Positions 28,576-37,886 of a stretch of DNA of 37,886 nt are shown here, in pieces. The notes below the pieces were generated by a model. That model searched no databases, was not told where the DNA came from, and saw only the letters and a program-made list of their open reading frames with translations. How positions within the stretch are numbered: position 1 is the first letter of the stretch; each line of letters begins with the position of its first letter. This DNA comes from an uncultured Oceanospirillaceae bacterium (GTDB lineage: Bacteria > Pseudomonadota > Gammaproteobacteria > Pseudomonadales > Balneatricaceae): positions 1 to 37,886 of the forward strand of contig CAJXEN010000003.1 of NCBI GenBank assembly GCA_913052465.1, read 5' to 3'. The position numbers and the translations under genes were made by a program.

Positions 28576-29283
28576 ATGAAAGCGCCTGCCGCAACGGCCC
28601 ACCAACAAAAAATAGACACCTTGTGTTCGGCAATTGGTTATTCCTTTGCTGATCCTACATTGCTGGAGTTAGCGCTTACTCACCGTTCATGCGGCCACCG
28701 CAATAATGAACGGTTAGAGTTTTTAGGTGATTCCATTGTTAATTTTGTTATCGCTAATGCATTGTTTGACAAGTTTCCAAAAGCCCGTGAGGGTCAGTTA
28801 AGTCGCTTGCGCGCAGGTTTAGTAAAAGGTGTAACGCTGGCTCAAGTCGCTAAAGAAATGCACATTGGCCCTTGTTTGAAGCTAGGCGTTGGTGAACTAA
28901 AAAGTGGTGGCCAGCGGCGTGAGTCGATTCTTGCTGACGTGACTGAAGCCATTATTGGTGCTATTTATAAAGATGCAGGAATGGATGTTTGCCAGGCGCG
29001 GATTTTGGATTGGTTTACCTCTCGGTTAGAAAATTTGAGCCTATCCGATACCCAAAAAGATCCCAAAACGCGCTTGCAAGAATACTTGCAAGCGAAAAAG
29101 TCAGACTTGCCTGTTTACCAGTTGATCGATATAAAAGGACAGGACCACGAACAAATGTTTATTATAGAATGCCACAGTAGCTTATTAGATAAACCCACCA
29201 AAGCGGAGGCTTCTAGCCGCCGCATTGCAGAACAGAAATCGGCCACGTTAGCATTACAGCAACTTGGTCAAGAGTCTTTATAG
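28576..29283 (+). CDS. rnc: Ribonuclease III
   Basis: NERLEFLGDSIVNFVIANALF; dsRBD DPKTRLQEYLQAKKSDLPVYQLIDIKGQDHEQMF. Confidence 0.97.
   Translation: MKAPAATAHQQKIDTLCSAIGYSFADPTLLELALTHRSCGHRNNERLEFLGDSIVNFVIANALFDKFPKAREGQLSRLRAGLVKGVTLAQVAKEMHIGPCLKLGVGELKSGGQRRESILADVTEAIIGAIYKDAGMDVCQARILDWFTSRLENLSLSDTQKDPKTRLQEYLQAKKSDLPVYQLIDIKGQDHEQMFIIECHSSLLDKPTKAEASSRRIAEQKSATLALQQLGQESL
29071..29094 (+). other. Perfect 10-bp inverted repeat with 4-nt loop inside rnc
   Basis: CGCTTGCAAG-AATA-CTTGCAAGCG. Confidence 0.95.
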
Positions 29284-29295
29284 CAGAAATATACC

Positions 29296-30231
29296 ATGAC
29301 AGATTTAGATACTTGGCTAGCAGCCGAAAATGAAAGCACTACCAAATGTGGTTATGTTGCAATTGTGGGCCGACCTAACGTAGGTAAGTCTACTTTGCTC
29401 AACCGTATTTTGGGCCAGAAAATTAGCATTACCTCTCGTAAGCCGCAAACTACTCGTCATCAGATTTTGGGCATTAAAACTGAAGGTGACGTGCAGGTTG
29501 TTTATGTGGATACACCAGGGCTGCACATGGATCAAGCAGATAAGGCCATTAATCGTTACATGAATAAAGCGGCTTCTAGCGCCTTAAAGCATGTAGACCT
29601 GGTGATTTTTATGGTGGATCGTACGCGTTGGAATGATGCTGATGAACATGTGTGCGAAAAAGTTAAGGCCGCTAATTGTCCAGTAATTTTGGCCATTAAT
29701 AAAATTGATATACTTGATGATAAACAATCATTATTACCCTACTTGCAAGAGGTTCAGCAGCGCTTACCTAATGCTGTACTAGTGCCTATTGCGGCCCACA
29801 CGGGTGCTTCTGTCGAACAATTAGAGCAGTGTGTGCTTGATCAGCTGCCAAACGGACGCCATTTTTTCCCAGAAGACCAAGTGACTGATAGAAGTGCTCG
29901 GTTTATTACTGCAGAGTTGATTCGTGAAAAAATCATGCGCCAACTTGGTGATGAGCTGCCTTACCAAATGACGGTAGAAATAGAAGAGTTTGCCCAGGAT
30001 GGTCCGATTTTGCACATAGGTGCTTTAATTTTGGTCGAACGCAAAGGCCAAAAACGTATCCTTATTGGTGACAAAGGTGACCGAATTAAACAGATTGGAC
30101 GTGATGCGCGAGTTGATATGGAGCGCATGTTTGGGTGTAAGGTAATGCTCAAGCTGTGGGTGAAAGTGAAAAGTGGCTGGTCCGATGATGAGCGTGCGTT
30201 ACAAAGCTTAGGCTATGATGGTCTTGACTAA
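29296..30231 (+). CDS. era: GTPase Era
   Basis: [38 protein letters not shown] domain [32 protein letters not shown]. Confidence 0.98.
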   Translation: MTDLDTWLAAENESTTKCGYVAIVGRPNVGKSTLLNRILGQKISITSRKPQTTRHQILGIKTEGDVQVVYVDTPGLHMDQADKAINRYMNKAASSALKHVDLVIFMVDRTRWNDADEHVCEKVKAANCPVILAINKIDILDDKQSLLPYLQEVQQRLPNAVLVPIAAHTGASVEQLEQCVLDQLPNGRHFFPEDQVTDRSARFITAELIREKIMRQLGDELPYQMTVEIEEFAQDGPILHIGALILVERKGQKRILIGDKGDRIKQIGRDARVDMERMFGCKVMLKLWVKVKSGWSDDERALQSLGYDGLD

Positions 30232-30262
30232 GCTGGGCCCTAATCAATTGAGGTGAACTAGG

Positions 30263-30997
30263 TTGACGCAGCTACAGCCCGCCTATGTATTACACAGCCG
30301 TCCATGGCGAGAAAGTAGTGTAATTGCAGATTTATTTACGCTAAACCAAGGTCGAGTGGCGGTTATTGTCCACGGAGCGAGAAAGTCGCAGGGAAAACAA
30401 CCTGCTAAACGGGCCTTGGTTCAACCATTTACGCCGCTCATGGTAAGTTTTACAGGTAGTGGTGAATTGCGTACCAGCGTCCAATTTGATGGGGTAGGTG
30501 CGCCATTACCAATAGTGGGTAACAGCCTTTATAGTGGGTTTTATATTAATGAGTTATTACTCAAGTTGCTGGCCTCAGACGACCCCCACCCCAACTTATT
30601 TGCCTACTACCAAGCCTTACTTAATCAGTTAGCAGCCAATGTGGCTTTAGAGCAATGTTTGCGCCCGTTTGAGGTCCATCTAATGGACGAACTGGGGTAT
30701 CATGTGGTGATTGATAAAGACTTCATAACAGGCCGTGCTGTAGTGCCTGAAGCAAGTTACCAATTAAGTCCACTGCAAGGGGTTTGTTTAAATGAAACTC
30801 AGCACGGTGATTTTGGCGAGGTAAGCTGCTCCCCTGCAATTAATGGTAAAGTACTGTTGCAGTTGGCAGCAGGACACTACACGGATAAGGAGTGCCTTAA
30901 AGTGGCTAAGTACATGGCAAGAGCTAACTTAGACCTACTATTGGGTGGTAAACCATTACAAAGCCGTAATTTATTCCACACTATCGTTAAGAAATAG
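30263..30997 (+). CDS. recO: DNA repair protein RecO, TTG start
   Basis: PAYVLHSRPWRESSVIADLFTLNQGRVAVIVHGARKSQGK; follows era. Confidence 0.93.
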   Translation: MTQLQPAYVLHSRPWRESSVIADLFTLNQGRVAVIVHGARKSQGKQPAKRALVQPFTPLMVSFTGSGELRTSVQFDGVGAPLPIVGNSLYSGFYINELLLKLLASDDPHPNLFAYYQALLNQLAANVALEQCLRPFEVHLMDELGYHVVIDKDFITGRAVVPEASYQLSPLQGVCLNETQHGDFGEVSCSPAINGKVLLQLAAGHYTDKECLKVAKYMARANLDLLLGGKPLQSRNLFHTIVKK

Positions 30998-31050
30998 CTA
31001 ACAATAGTTAACTCACGTAAAGACTAGCGACAATTAGGACAAGACAACAA

Positions 31051-31812
31051 ATGGTTGATCCAAATCGAATTTTATTAGGTGTAAATATAGATCATGTGGC
31101 AACTTTGCGCCAAGCTCGGGGTACGCGTTATCCTGACCCTGTCAAAGCTGCTTTAGATGCAGAGCAAGCTGGAGCAGACGGTATTACTGTTCATCTTCGT
31201 GAAGACGCGCGCCACATTCAAGAGCGTGATGTGCGCGTTTTGGCCCAAGTGTTACAAACACGAATGAACTTTGAGATGGCGGTCACTGATAGCATGATTG
31301 ATTTAGCTGTTGAAATCGCCCCAACTTATGTGTGTTTGGTACCAGAAAAGCGTCAAGAGCTGACCACTGAAGGTGGTCTAGATGTGGTGTCTCAAGAAGC
31401 AAAAATAAAGGCAGCATGTCTGCGTATGCAAGCTGTAGGCATCCAGGTGTCTTTATTTATAGATGCAGATAAGCAGCAGATAGATGCTGCCAAACGCACT
31501 GGGGCAGAGCTTATAGAGTTGCACACCGGTGCTTATGCTGATGCTACCAGCTATGACCAGCAGCATGCCGAACTGATACGTATCGCCCAAGGTGCTGCCT
31601 ATGCGGTAAGTATTGGCCTTATTGTTAACGCGGGTCACGGGCTTAACTTGCAAAATGTAGAAGCTATTGCGGCTATCCCTGAATTTAACGAACTTAATAT
31701 TGGCCACTCTTTAATAGCAGACGCCTTATTTGTCGGCCTAACTCAGGCAGTAAAAAATATGAAAGCTTTGATGTTGGCTGCTCGTGAACCCCACCGACCT
31801 AGTCGTGTTTAA
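31051..31812 (+). CDS. pdxJ: Pyridoxine 5'-phosphate synthase
   Basis: [54 protein letters not shown]. Confidence 0.98.
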   Translation: MVDPNRILLGVNIDHVATLRQARGTRYPDPVKAALDAEQAGADGITVHLREDARHIQERDVRVLAQVLQTRMNFEMAVTDSMIDLAVEIAPTYVCLVPEKRQELTTEGGLDVVSQEAKIKAACLRMQAVGIQVSLFIDADKQQIDAAKRTGAELIELHTGAYADATSYDQQHAELIRIAQGAAYAVSIGLIVNAGHGLNLQNVEAIAAIPEFNELNIGHSLIADALFVGLTQAVKNMKALMLAAREPHRPSRV

Positions 31813-31840
31813 TGAGTTTTAAAAAGCACAAAGAGGCAAT

Positions 31841-32215
31841 ATGGTTAAAGCAATTGGCACAGATATCGTATCAACCGCTCGTATTGAAGCGGCGTTAGAG
31901 CGCACAGGGCGTAAGTTTGCTCAGCGCATACTTACAGAGCTGGAAATGGCCCAGTTTGATGTTGCCAGCCAGCCCAGTGCTTTTTTAGCCAAACGTTTTG
32001 CCGCTAAAGAGGCTGCAGCCAAAGCGCTAGGGACAGGTATTGGACGTGGTATTTCTTGGCAGCAAATGCATATAGAGCATGATGAAATGGGAGCGCCTGT
32101 GCTTATTTTTAGTGGCGCAGCCGCACAACGTCAAGCTGTTTTGGGTAGTCAAAAGGCCCATATTAGTATCGCTGACGAATTAGACCAAGCCATCGCTTTT
32201 GTAGTACTCAGCTAA
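31841..32215 (+). CDS. acpS: Holo-ACP synthase
   Basis: AIGTDIVSTARIEAAL; FLAKRFAAKEAAAKALGTGIGRGISW. Confidence 0.97.
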   Translation: MVKAIGTDIVSTARIEAALERTGRKFAQRILTELEMAQFDVASQPSAFLAKRFAAKEAAAKALGTGIGRGISWQQMHIEHDEMGAPVLIFSGAAAQRQAVLGSQKAHISIADELDQAIAFVVLS

Positions 32216-32223
32216 TTTAGAGT

Positions 32224-32295
32224 GGTTCAGAGTCGGTCAGAGTAGCGTAGGATAGGCAATTTTAAGTTAAGTTAAGCTAAGTGACGTGACGTGCG
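32224..32295 (+). repeat. Cluster of three short direct-repeat types in the acpS-cysM gap
   Basis: GGTTCAGAGT/GGTCAGAGT; AAGTTAAGTTAAGCTAAG; TGACGTGACGTGCG. Confidence 0.85.
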
Positions 32296-32311
32296 TTATC
32301 TAGAGGTCAGT

Positions 32312-33202
32312 ATGTATAAGTACCCCACTATAGAAGACTACATAGGTAATACGCCCTTAGTCCGCTTGCAGCGATTACCGGGTAACACCAGCAACATTAT
32401 TCTGGCTAAGCTAGAGGGTAATAACCCTGCAGGTTCGGTGAAAGATCGTCCGGCCATGAGTATGATTACAGAAGCAGAAAAGCGTGGTGATATTCAGCCA
32501 GGTGATGTGCTCATCGAAGCCACCAGTGGTAATACAGGTATCGCCTTAGCTATGGCTGCAGCCATAAAAGGCTACCGGCTAAAGCTCATCATGCCCAATA
32601 ACATGAGCTCAGAACGGAAGGCTTCGATGGCTGCATATGGTGCTGAACTGATAGAGGTAACGCCAGAGCAAGGTATGGAAGGAGCTCGAGATTTGGCTCT
32701 AGCTATGCAGGCTCGTTGCGAAGGTAGTGTGCTGGATCAATTTGCTAATAGTGATAATCCACTGGCCCATTACCGTACTACTGGTCCAGAAATTTGGCAG
32801 CAAACTCATGGTAAAATTACTCATATGGTTAGCTCAATGGGTACCACTGGCACCATCATGGGGCTATCTAAGTATTTAAAAGAACAAAACCCAGATATAC
32901 AAATTCATGGTTTGCAGCCTAAAGCAGATTCATCTATTCCAGGCATTCGGCGCTGGCCGGAAGCCTACTTGCCAAGTATTTTTGATGCGGCAAAAGTAGA
33001 TGCCATAATTAATATGGACCAGTCAGAAGCAGAAGCAACCATGAAGGCCTTAGCTACAGAGGAAGGTATTTTTGCTGGGGTGTCATCTGGTGGTTCTGTG
33101 GCTGGAGCATTGCGTCTGTCTAAGCAGGTAGAAAATGCTGTTATTGTTTGTATTATTTGCGATCGTGGAGATCGCTACCTATCCACTGGAGTATTTCGTT
33201 AA
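32312..33202 (+). CDS. cysM: Cysteine synthase B
   Basis: YPTIEDYIGNTPLVRLQRLPGNTSNIILAKLEGNNPAGSVKDRPA; EATSGNTGIALAMAAAIKGY; start set at ATG 32312. Confidence 0.96.
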   Translation: MYKYPTIEDYIGNTPLVRLQRLPGNTSNIILAKLEGNNPAGSVKDRPAMSMITEAEKRGDIQPGDVLIEATSGNTGIALAMAAAIKGYRLKLIMPNNMSSERKASMAAYGAELIEVTPEQGMEGARDLALAMQARCEGSVLDQFANSDNPLAHYRTTGPEIWQQTHGKITHMVSSMGTTGTIMGLSKYLKEQNPDIQIHGLQPKADSSIPGIRRWPEAYLPSIFDAAKVDAIINMDQSEAEATMKALATEEGIFAGVSSGGSVAGALRLSKQVENAVIVCIICDRGDRYLSTGVFR

Positions 33203-33204
33203 TC

Positions 33205-34632
33205 ATGGCTCGTTTATCACCCTTACAGCGCAAACTTAAACTTAAAAACCCTGCAGCCTCTGCTAAGCAAAAGCGTGCTCAAGCCCAAGTAGGTATTGAA
33301 GTGGTTACTTTGCCTGTGGGCAAGCACATCGACTTAGAGCTTGAAAATCTAAGTCATGATGGCCGTGGTGTTGGTCGCTGGCAAGGCAAAACTATTTTTG
33401 TCGAGGGTGGATTACAGGGTGAGTCCGTAAAGGCAGAAGTGTTTAGTGATCATAAAACCCATGCAGAAGCGCGGCTGTTAGATATTGAAAAGGCTAGTGA
33501 GCACCGCATTACACCTGTTTGTCCAGTTTATGAAACCTGTGGTGGTTGTCAGTTGCAGCACTTAGACCCCGTGGCTCAAATAAGTTTTAAGCAAGCAGCT
33601 ATAACTGAGCAATTACGTCGTTTAGCTAATATTGAACCCAAACAATGGGTGCCTCCTATTACTGGCCAAAGCCTGGGTTACCGACGGCGCGCGCAGCTGG
33701 CAACACGTTATTTTGCCGATAGCAAAACCTTATTGCTGGGCTTTCGCCAAAGTGGTCATAAACATATTGTACCTATTAGTGCATGTCTGGTGCTGGAACC
33801 TGCTTTATCTGATTTGTTAGTGCCTTTGCACGACATATTGGTAGCTATGGATCACACCCAGTGGGTGACCCACGTGGAATTATTGCAAGCTGATGCAGGG
33901 GCCTGTGTTATCTTAAAAGTGTCAGACACGTTGACGCCAGAAGATCAGCAGCTATTAGCTGATTTCGGTTTGCAACACGCTATTAGCTTGGTGTGCCAGC
34001 AAACAGACCATGATGACTCATGGCTCAGTGGCACTATAGAAGCGCTAAGCTATAGCTTGTCAGTGACAGCAATAGAAAAACCTATTGTGCTAGATTTTTC
34101 TGTGCACGATTTTGTGCAGGTTAATGCGCAGGTTAACCAAGGTATGGTAGCCCAAGCTTTAGAGTGGCTGGCACCGCAAGCTGGAGATCAAGTATTAGAT
34201 TTATTCAGTGGTGTGGGTAATTTTGCTCTACCAATTGCCGCTATGGCTGACCAGCTTGTTACTGTGTTAGCTCTGGAAGGTGACTACTCCATGGTGAAGC
34301 AAGGTCGTAACAATGCCCGGAATAATGGCTTTGCTCTGTTAGACTTTGAACATGCAGACTTGTTTGATGCTAGCGCGCGTAAATTGTGGCAAAAAAAGTC
34401 CTTTAATAAAGCCTTGCTAGATCCTCCCCGTGCTGGGGCTAAAGGTATTGCCCAGTTACTTAAAGGTCAGCCTTTAGAGCGAGTGGTGTATGTGTCTTGT
34501 AACCCTGCATCAATGGCACGAGATTTAAAAGAATTTGAGTCTTTGGGATTAAGTGTAGCTAAAGTGGGCTGTATTGACATGTTCCCCCAAACACCTCACT
34601 TAGAAGTGATGGCCTTACTTGTTCGAACATGA
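33205..34632 (+). CDS. rlmD: 23S rRNA (uracil1939-C5)-methyltransferase
   Basis: TRAM-like N-term, Fe-S motif CPVYETCGGCQLQH, SAM region VLDLFSGVGNFALPIA, catalytic VYVSCNPASMARDL. Confidence 0.95.
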   Translation: MARLSPLQRKLKLKNPAASAKQKRAQAQVGIEVVTLPVGKHIDLELENLSHDGRGVGRWQGKTIFVEGGLQGESVKAEVFSDHKTHAEARLLDIEKASEHRITPVCPVYETCGGCQLQHLDPVAQISFKQAAITEQLRRLANIEPKQWVPPITGQSLGYRRRAQLATRYFADSKTLLLGFRQSGHKHIVPISACLVLEPALSDLLVPLHDILVAMDHTQWVTHVELLQADAGACVILKVSDTLTPEDQQLLADFGLQHAISLVCQQTDHDDSWLSGTIEALSYSLSVTAIEKPIVLDFSVHDFVQVNAQVNQGMVAQALEWLAPQAGDQVLDLFSGVGNFALPIAAMADQLVTVLALEGDYSMVKQGRNNARNNGFALLDFEHADLFDASARKLWQKKSFNKALLDPPRAGAKGIAQLLKGQPLERVVYVSCNPASMARDLKEFESLGLSVAKVGCIDMFPQTPHLEVMALLVRT

Positions 34633-34637
34633 TGTTC
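34620..34637. promoter_or_regulatory. Overlapping palindromes at the rlmD stop, upstream of relA
   Basis: TGTTCGAACA (34620-34629) and GAACAT-G-ATGTTC (34625-34637). Confidence 0.35.
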
Positions 34638-34704
34638 AAGTAATGATAGATTAAATACACCAATGAGCGTGCTTTTTAGTACGCCATGTAGACGGAATTT
34701 AACC

Positions 34705-36960
34705 ATGGTACAGGTACGCGCACTACACCCGACCCATGCCGATGGGAACGTTGATATTCAGGCCTGGATGGCTGGGCTGCAAACTCAAGTTGAGTTGGCG
34801 GATACTACCCTTTTGCAAAGGGCCTGTGAGTTAGCCCAAGAAGTCCGCGATCACGCTAGTAAAAGTGAAGACATTTGGGCCACAGAAGAAGTGGACTGTT
34901 TTCGCACCGGGCTTGAAATGGCCGAAATTTTAACCACCCTGCAGGTGAACGAAGAGACTTTGGTAGCGGCAGTATTGTACCGATCTGTGCGCGAAGATAA
35001 GCTAACCCTTAACAACGTTAAGGAAAAATTTGGTCCTGTGGTAGCCCAGCTGATCGATGGGGTATTACAAATGGCCGCTATTACCAGCTTACAAAGCCCT
35101 ACACGAGATAGTATTTTAGGCCAATCTGACAGCCAGCTAACCAACGTTCGTAAAATGCTGGTGTCTTTAGTAGATGACGTGCGTGTTGCACTGATTAAAC
35201 TGGCTGAACGGACCTGTGCCATTCGAGCAGTAAAAAATGTAGACCGTAAAAAGCGCTATTTAGTTTCCCGTGAAGTATTTGATGTATATGCCCCCTTGGC
35301 CCATCGCTTAGGCATTGGTGCGGTAAAGTGGGAACTAGAAGACCTATCCTTTCGTTACCTACAACCTAATGCCTATAAAGAAATCGCGTCGTTTTTAGAT
35401 GAGCGACGCATGGATAGGCAAGACTACATAGAACGTGTTTTAGCTGACCTAACGGAACAACTCACAGAGGCAGACATTGAGCCAGATATTACTGGTAGAG
35501 CTAAGCATATTTATAGCATCTGGCGCAAAATGCAACGTAAAAATATTGAGTTTTCTCAAGTCTACGACGTGCGCGCTGTCAGAATATTGGTGCCAGAACT
35601 CACTGACTGTTATACCGCCTTGGGCATTGTTCATGGCTTGTGGCGTAATATTCCTCAAGAATTCGATGACTATATTGCTACCCCTAAGGAAAACGGCTAT
35701 CGCTCCTTACATACGGCGGTAATCGGTCCAGACGGTAAAGTTGTAGAGATTCAGATTCGTACCTTTGCTATGCACGATGAAGCAGAGCTAGGTGTATGTG
35801 CCCACTGGTTATACAAAGGTACGGACGTTAATAGTACTGGCAACTCATACGACGAAAAACTGGCATGGTTACGCCAGGTATTGGAGTGGCATGATGAGGT
35901 AGGTGATGGCGCCGAATTTGTCAATCAAGTGAAAAGTGATGTGGAACAGGATCGTATTTACGTATTTACTCCTGAAGGCCATGTTGTGGATCTGCCTAGC
36001 GGTGCCACACCGATTGATTTTGCTTACCGAGTGCATACAGAAGTAGGTAATACCTGTCGTGGGGCAAAGATTCATGGCCGTATAGTGCCCCTTACTTATA
36101 GTTTGAAAACTGGAGATCAAGTCTCTATTATGACCTCCAAAGGAGGTGCGCCGAGTCGAGATTGGATGAACCCAAACTTAGGCTATGTTCAGGCTGGACG
36201 CACAAGGGCCAAAATTGGTCACTATTTCAAACAACTCGACAAAGATAAAAATGCTGCAGCTGGGCGTCAGCTAGTCGAGCGTGAAATGCGCCGCATGGCT
36301 ATTACAGGGGTAGACTACAATCAAATCGCCACGGCGATTAACTTTAAGCATGTGGATGACATGTATGCCGCTTTAGGTGCTGGCGATGTGCGTTTAGCCC
36401 AGGTTATTAACGCAGCTCACCTGCAAGTAGAACCTAACCTTAAAACTAAGAAACAACTAGATCTTAGTTTGTTAAATGGTAAAGCTAGACCTGCCTCAGG
36501 TACTGGTAATGATGTTCAGATAGCGGGAGTAGGTAACCTACTGACTACTATTGCCAGTTGTTGTAAGCCGGTGCCAGGTGACCCTATTAATGGTTTTATT
36601 ACCCTTAGTCGGGGTGTGTCTGTGCATCGACAAGACTGCCTTAATATTATGAATATGGCGGAACGTGATCGCCAGCGTATTATTGAAGTGAACTGGTCTG
36701 GTAACAGTGAAAATACCTACCCTGTAGAAATCTTTATAGAGGCGGTAGATCGAGCTGGCTTGTTGAGTGAAGTCATTACTGTTTTGGGCAATGAAAACGT
36801 TAACTTAGGCAACATTAGTACCAACGTTGACAGAAAGACCCACTCTGCCACCATCGCTATGACGATCGATATTCCCCGCTTAGCGTTGCTTGGGCGTATT
36901 TTAGACAAAATAAGCCAACTACCTAACGTGTTGGATGTGAGGCGACAAAAGAATGGTTGA
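34705..36960 (+). CDS. relA: (p)ppGpp synthetase RelA
   Basis: FDDYIATPKENGYRSLHTAVIGPDGKVVEIQIRTFAMHDEAELGVCAHWLYKG; TGS and ACT domains; start set at ATG 34705. Confidence 0.96.
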   Translation: MVQVRALHPTHADGNVDIQAWMAGLQTQVELADTTLLQRACELAQEVRDHASKSEDIWATEEVDCFRTGLEMAEILTTLQVNEETLVAAVLYRSVREDKLTLNNVKEKFGPVVAQLIDGVLQMAAITSLQSPTRDSILGQSDSQLTNVRKMLVSLVDDVRVALIKLAERTCAIRAVKNVDRKKRYLVSREVFDVYAPLAHRLGIGAVKWELEDLSFRYLQPNAYKEIASFLDERRMDRQDYIERVLADLTEQLTEADIEPDITGRAKHIYSIWRKMQRKNIEFSQVYDVRAVRILVPELTDCYTALGIVHGLWRNIPQEFDDYIATPKENGYRSLHTAVIGPDGKVVEIQIRTFAMHDEAELGVCAHWLYKGTDVNSTGNSYDEKLAWLRQVLEWHDEVGDGAEFVNQVKSDVEQDRIYVFTPEGHVVDLPSGATPIDFAYRVHTEVGNTCRGAKIHGRIVPLTYSLKTGDQVSIMTSKGGAPSRDWMNPNLGYVQAGRTRAKIGHYFKQLDKDKNAAAGRQLVEREMRRMAITGVDYNQIATAINFKHVDDMYAALGAGDVRLAQVINAAHLQVEPNLKTKKQLDLSLLNGKARPASGTGNDVQIAGVGNLLTTIASCCKPVPGDPINGFITLSRGVSVHRQDCLNIMNMAERDRQRIIEVNWSGNSENTYPVEIFIEAVDRAGLLSEVITVLGNENVNLGNISTNVDRKTHSATIAMTIDIPRLALLGRILDKISQLPNVLDVRRQKNG

Positions 36961-37780
36961 TCAAGTGAATGGCACCAGTGAATCCATGCAGCATTTATTG
37001 GATATCATGGCCCAGTTGCGTAACCCAGACGGCGGCTGTCCGTGGGACTTAAAGCAGGACTTTCGCAGCATTCTGCCCCATACCTTAGAAGAAGCCTATG
37101 AAGTTGCCGACGCTATAGAATCTGATGACCGCATGCAGTTACGAGACGAGTTGGGCGATTTGTTGTTCCAGGTGGTGTTTTACTGCCAGCTTGCCCGAGA
37201 AGAAGGTAGTTTCGAATTTGCCGATGTAGCCCAAACGATGGCAGATAAATTAATTCGCCGCCACCCCCACGTCTTTGCCCTCCAAGCTCATGAAAAGAGT
37301 GAAAGTGAAACAGGTATAGACGCCGAACAAGTGCTGGAACGCTGGGAAAGCATTAAGCAGGGCGAGCGGAACGCGAAGCAACAGTATTCTGTATTAGATG
37401 ATGTGCCTAATGCCTTGCCTGCTATGCAGCGCAGTGCAAAGTTGCAAAAGCGCGCAGCTAATGTGGGTTTTGATTGGCCAGATATAACGCCTGTGCTGGC
37501 TAATATGACAGAAGAGCTGGAAGAAGTGCAGCAGGCTTTTGCCAGTGGTGATAAGGATCACACCATAGAAGAACTGGGTGATTTAATGTTTGCCTGTGTC
37601 AATATGGCCCGCCATTTAAAGCAAGACCCAGAACAGGTGATGCGGGCTGCTAATGCCAAATTTGAACGCCGTTTTCGCTACTTAGAAGCGCAACTTTTAG
37701 AGGCTGGTGAGCAGATAGAAAATGTCAGCTTAGAACGTATGGATGCAGGTTGGGATGACGCTAAAGCGCAGGGTTTATAA
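36953..37780 (+). CDS. mazG: Nucleoside triphosphate pyrophosphohydrolase MazG
   Basis: LRNPDGGCPWDLKQDFRSILPHTLEEAYEVADAIE; LRDELGDLLFQVVFY; overlaps relA by 8 bp. Confidence 0.97.
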   Translation: MVDQVNGTSESMQHLLDIMAQLRNPDGGCPWDLKQDFRSILPHTLEEAYEVADAIESDDRMQLRDELGDLLFQVVFYCQLAREEGSFEFADVAQTMADKLIRRHPHVFALQAHEKSESETGIDAEQVLERWESIKQGERNAKQQYSVLDDVPNALPAMQRSAKLQKRAANVGFDWPDITPVLANMTEELEEVQQAFASGDKDHTIEELGDLMFACVNMARHLKQDPEQVMRAANAKFERRFRYLEAQLLEAGEQIENVSLERMDAGWDDAKAQGL

Positions 37781-37886
37781 CAGAACTTCAGGATGTAATA
37801 GGTGCGCGTATAATCGCTATCATTCAGTTTAATTCCCTAATCCCTATGTAGAAAAACCCAAAACGCAGGAAGCCTTGACTGTATAA

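Noticed and set aside
33855-33877. CACCCA-G-TGGGTG and CCACGTGG palindromes in rlmD
   Set aside because: Short, within a coding region, no supporting context.
35007-35023. CCTTAAC-AAC-GTTAAGG hairpin followed by A-run in relA
   Set aside because: Short stem in coding sequence; A-run would make it an antisense terminator with no antisense gene. Likely chance.
1-37886. Search for CRISPR arrays, tRNAs, rRNA, IS elements, phage or toxin-antitoxin/defence genes
   Set aside because: No spaced direct-repeat array, tRNA-like cloverleaf, transposase or defence-type protein noticed; MazG here is the relA-linked housekeeping pyrophosphohydrolase, with no mazEF-type ORF pair.

Overview
The window is a dense, mostly plus-strand run of chromosomal housekeeping genes from what looks like a gammaproteobacterium. 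In order: rppH (5' edge cut), ptsP, LysE/ArgO-like exporter(-), NRDE/TANGO2-like(-), TauE/SafE-like, lgt, thyA, folA, argA(-), glnE, LpxL-like acyltransferase(-), msbA, dgkA, GT4 glycosyltransferase(-), waaA, thiP, thiQ, HemY-type PPO, nudF, cpdA, parE, Spy/CpxP-like periplasmic protein, lepA, lepB, rnc, era, recO, pdxJ, acpS, cysM, rlmD, relA, mazG. I see no mobile element, CRISPR array, tRNA/rRNA, prophage or defence island, and no clear novel multi-gene system. The best second-look items are non-coding or contextual: (i) a ~120 bp segment in the argA/glnE divergent gap bounded by two outward-facing terminator-like hairpins with no annotated gene between them; (ii) a perfect 10-bp hairpin inside rnc (RNase III); (iii) a thiPQ pair without thiB, translationally coupled to waaA; (iv) a His-rich Spy/CpxP-like protein upstream of lepA; (v) a three-copy tandem repeat in the lepA leader that can pair with a GAGGC next to the RBS, part of a wider pattern of 12-14 bp tandem duplications in the gaps. 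All product calls come from reading the translations by eye; no database search was run.
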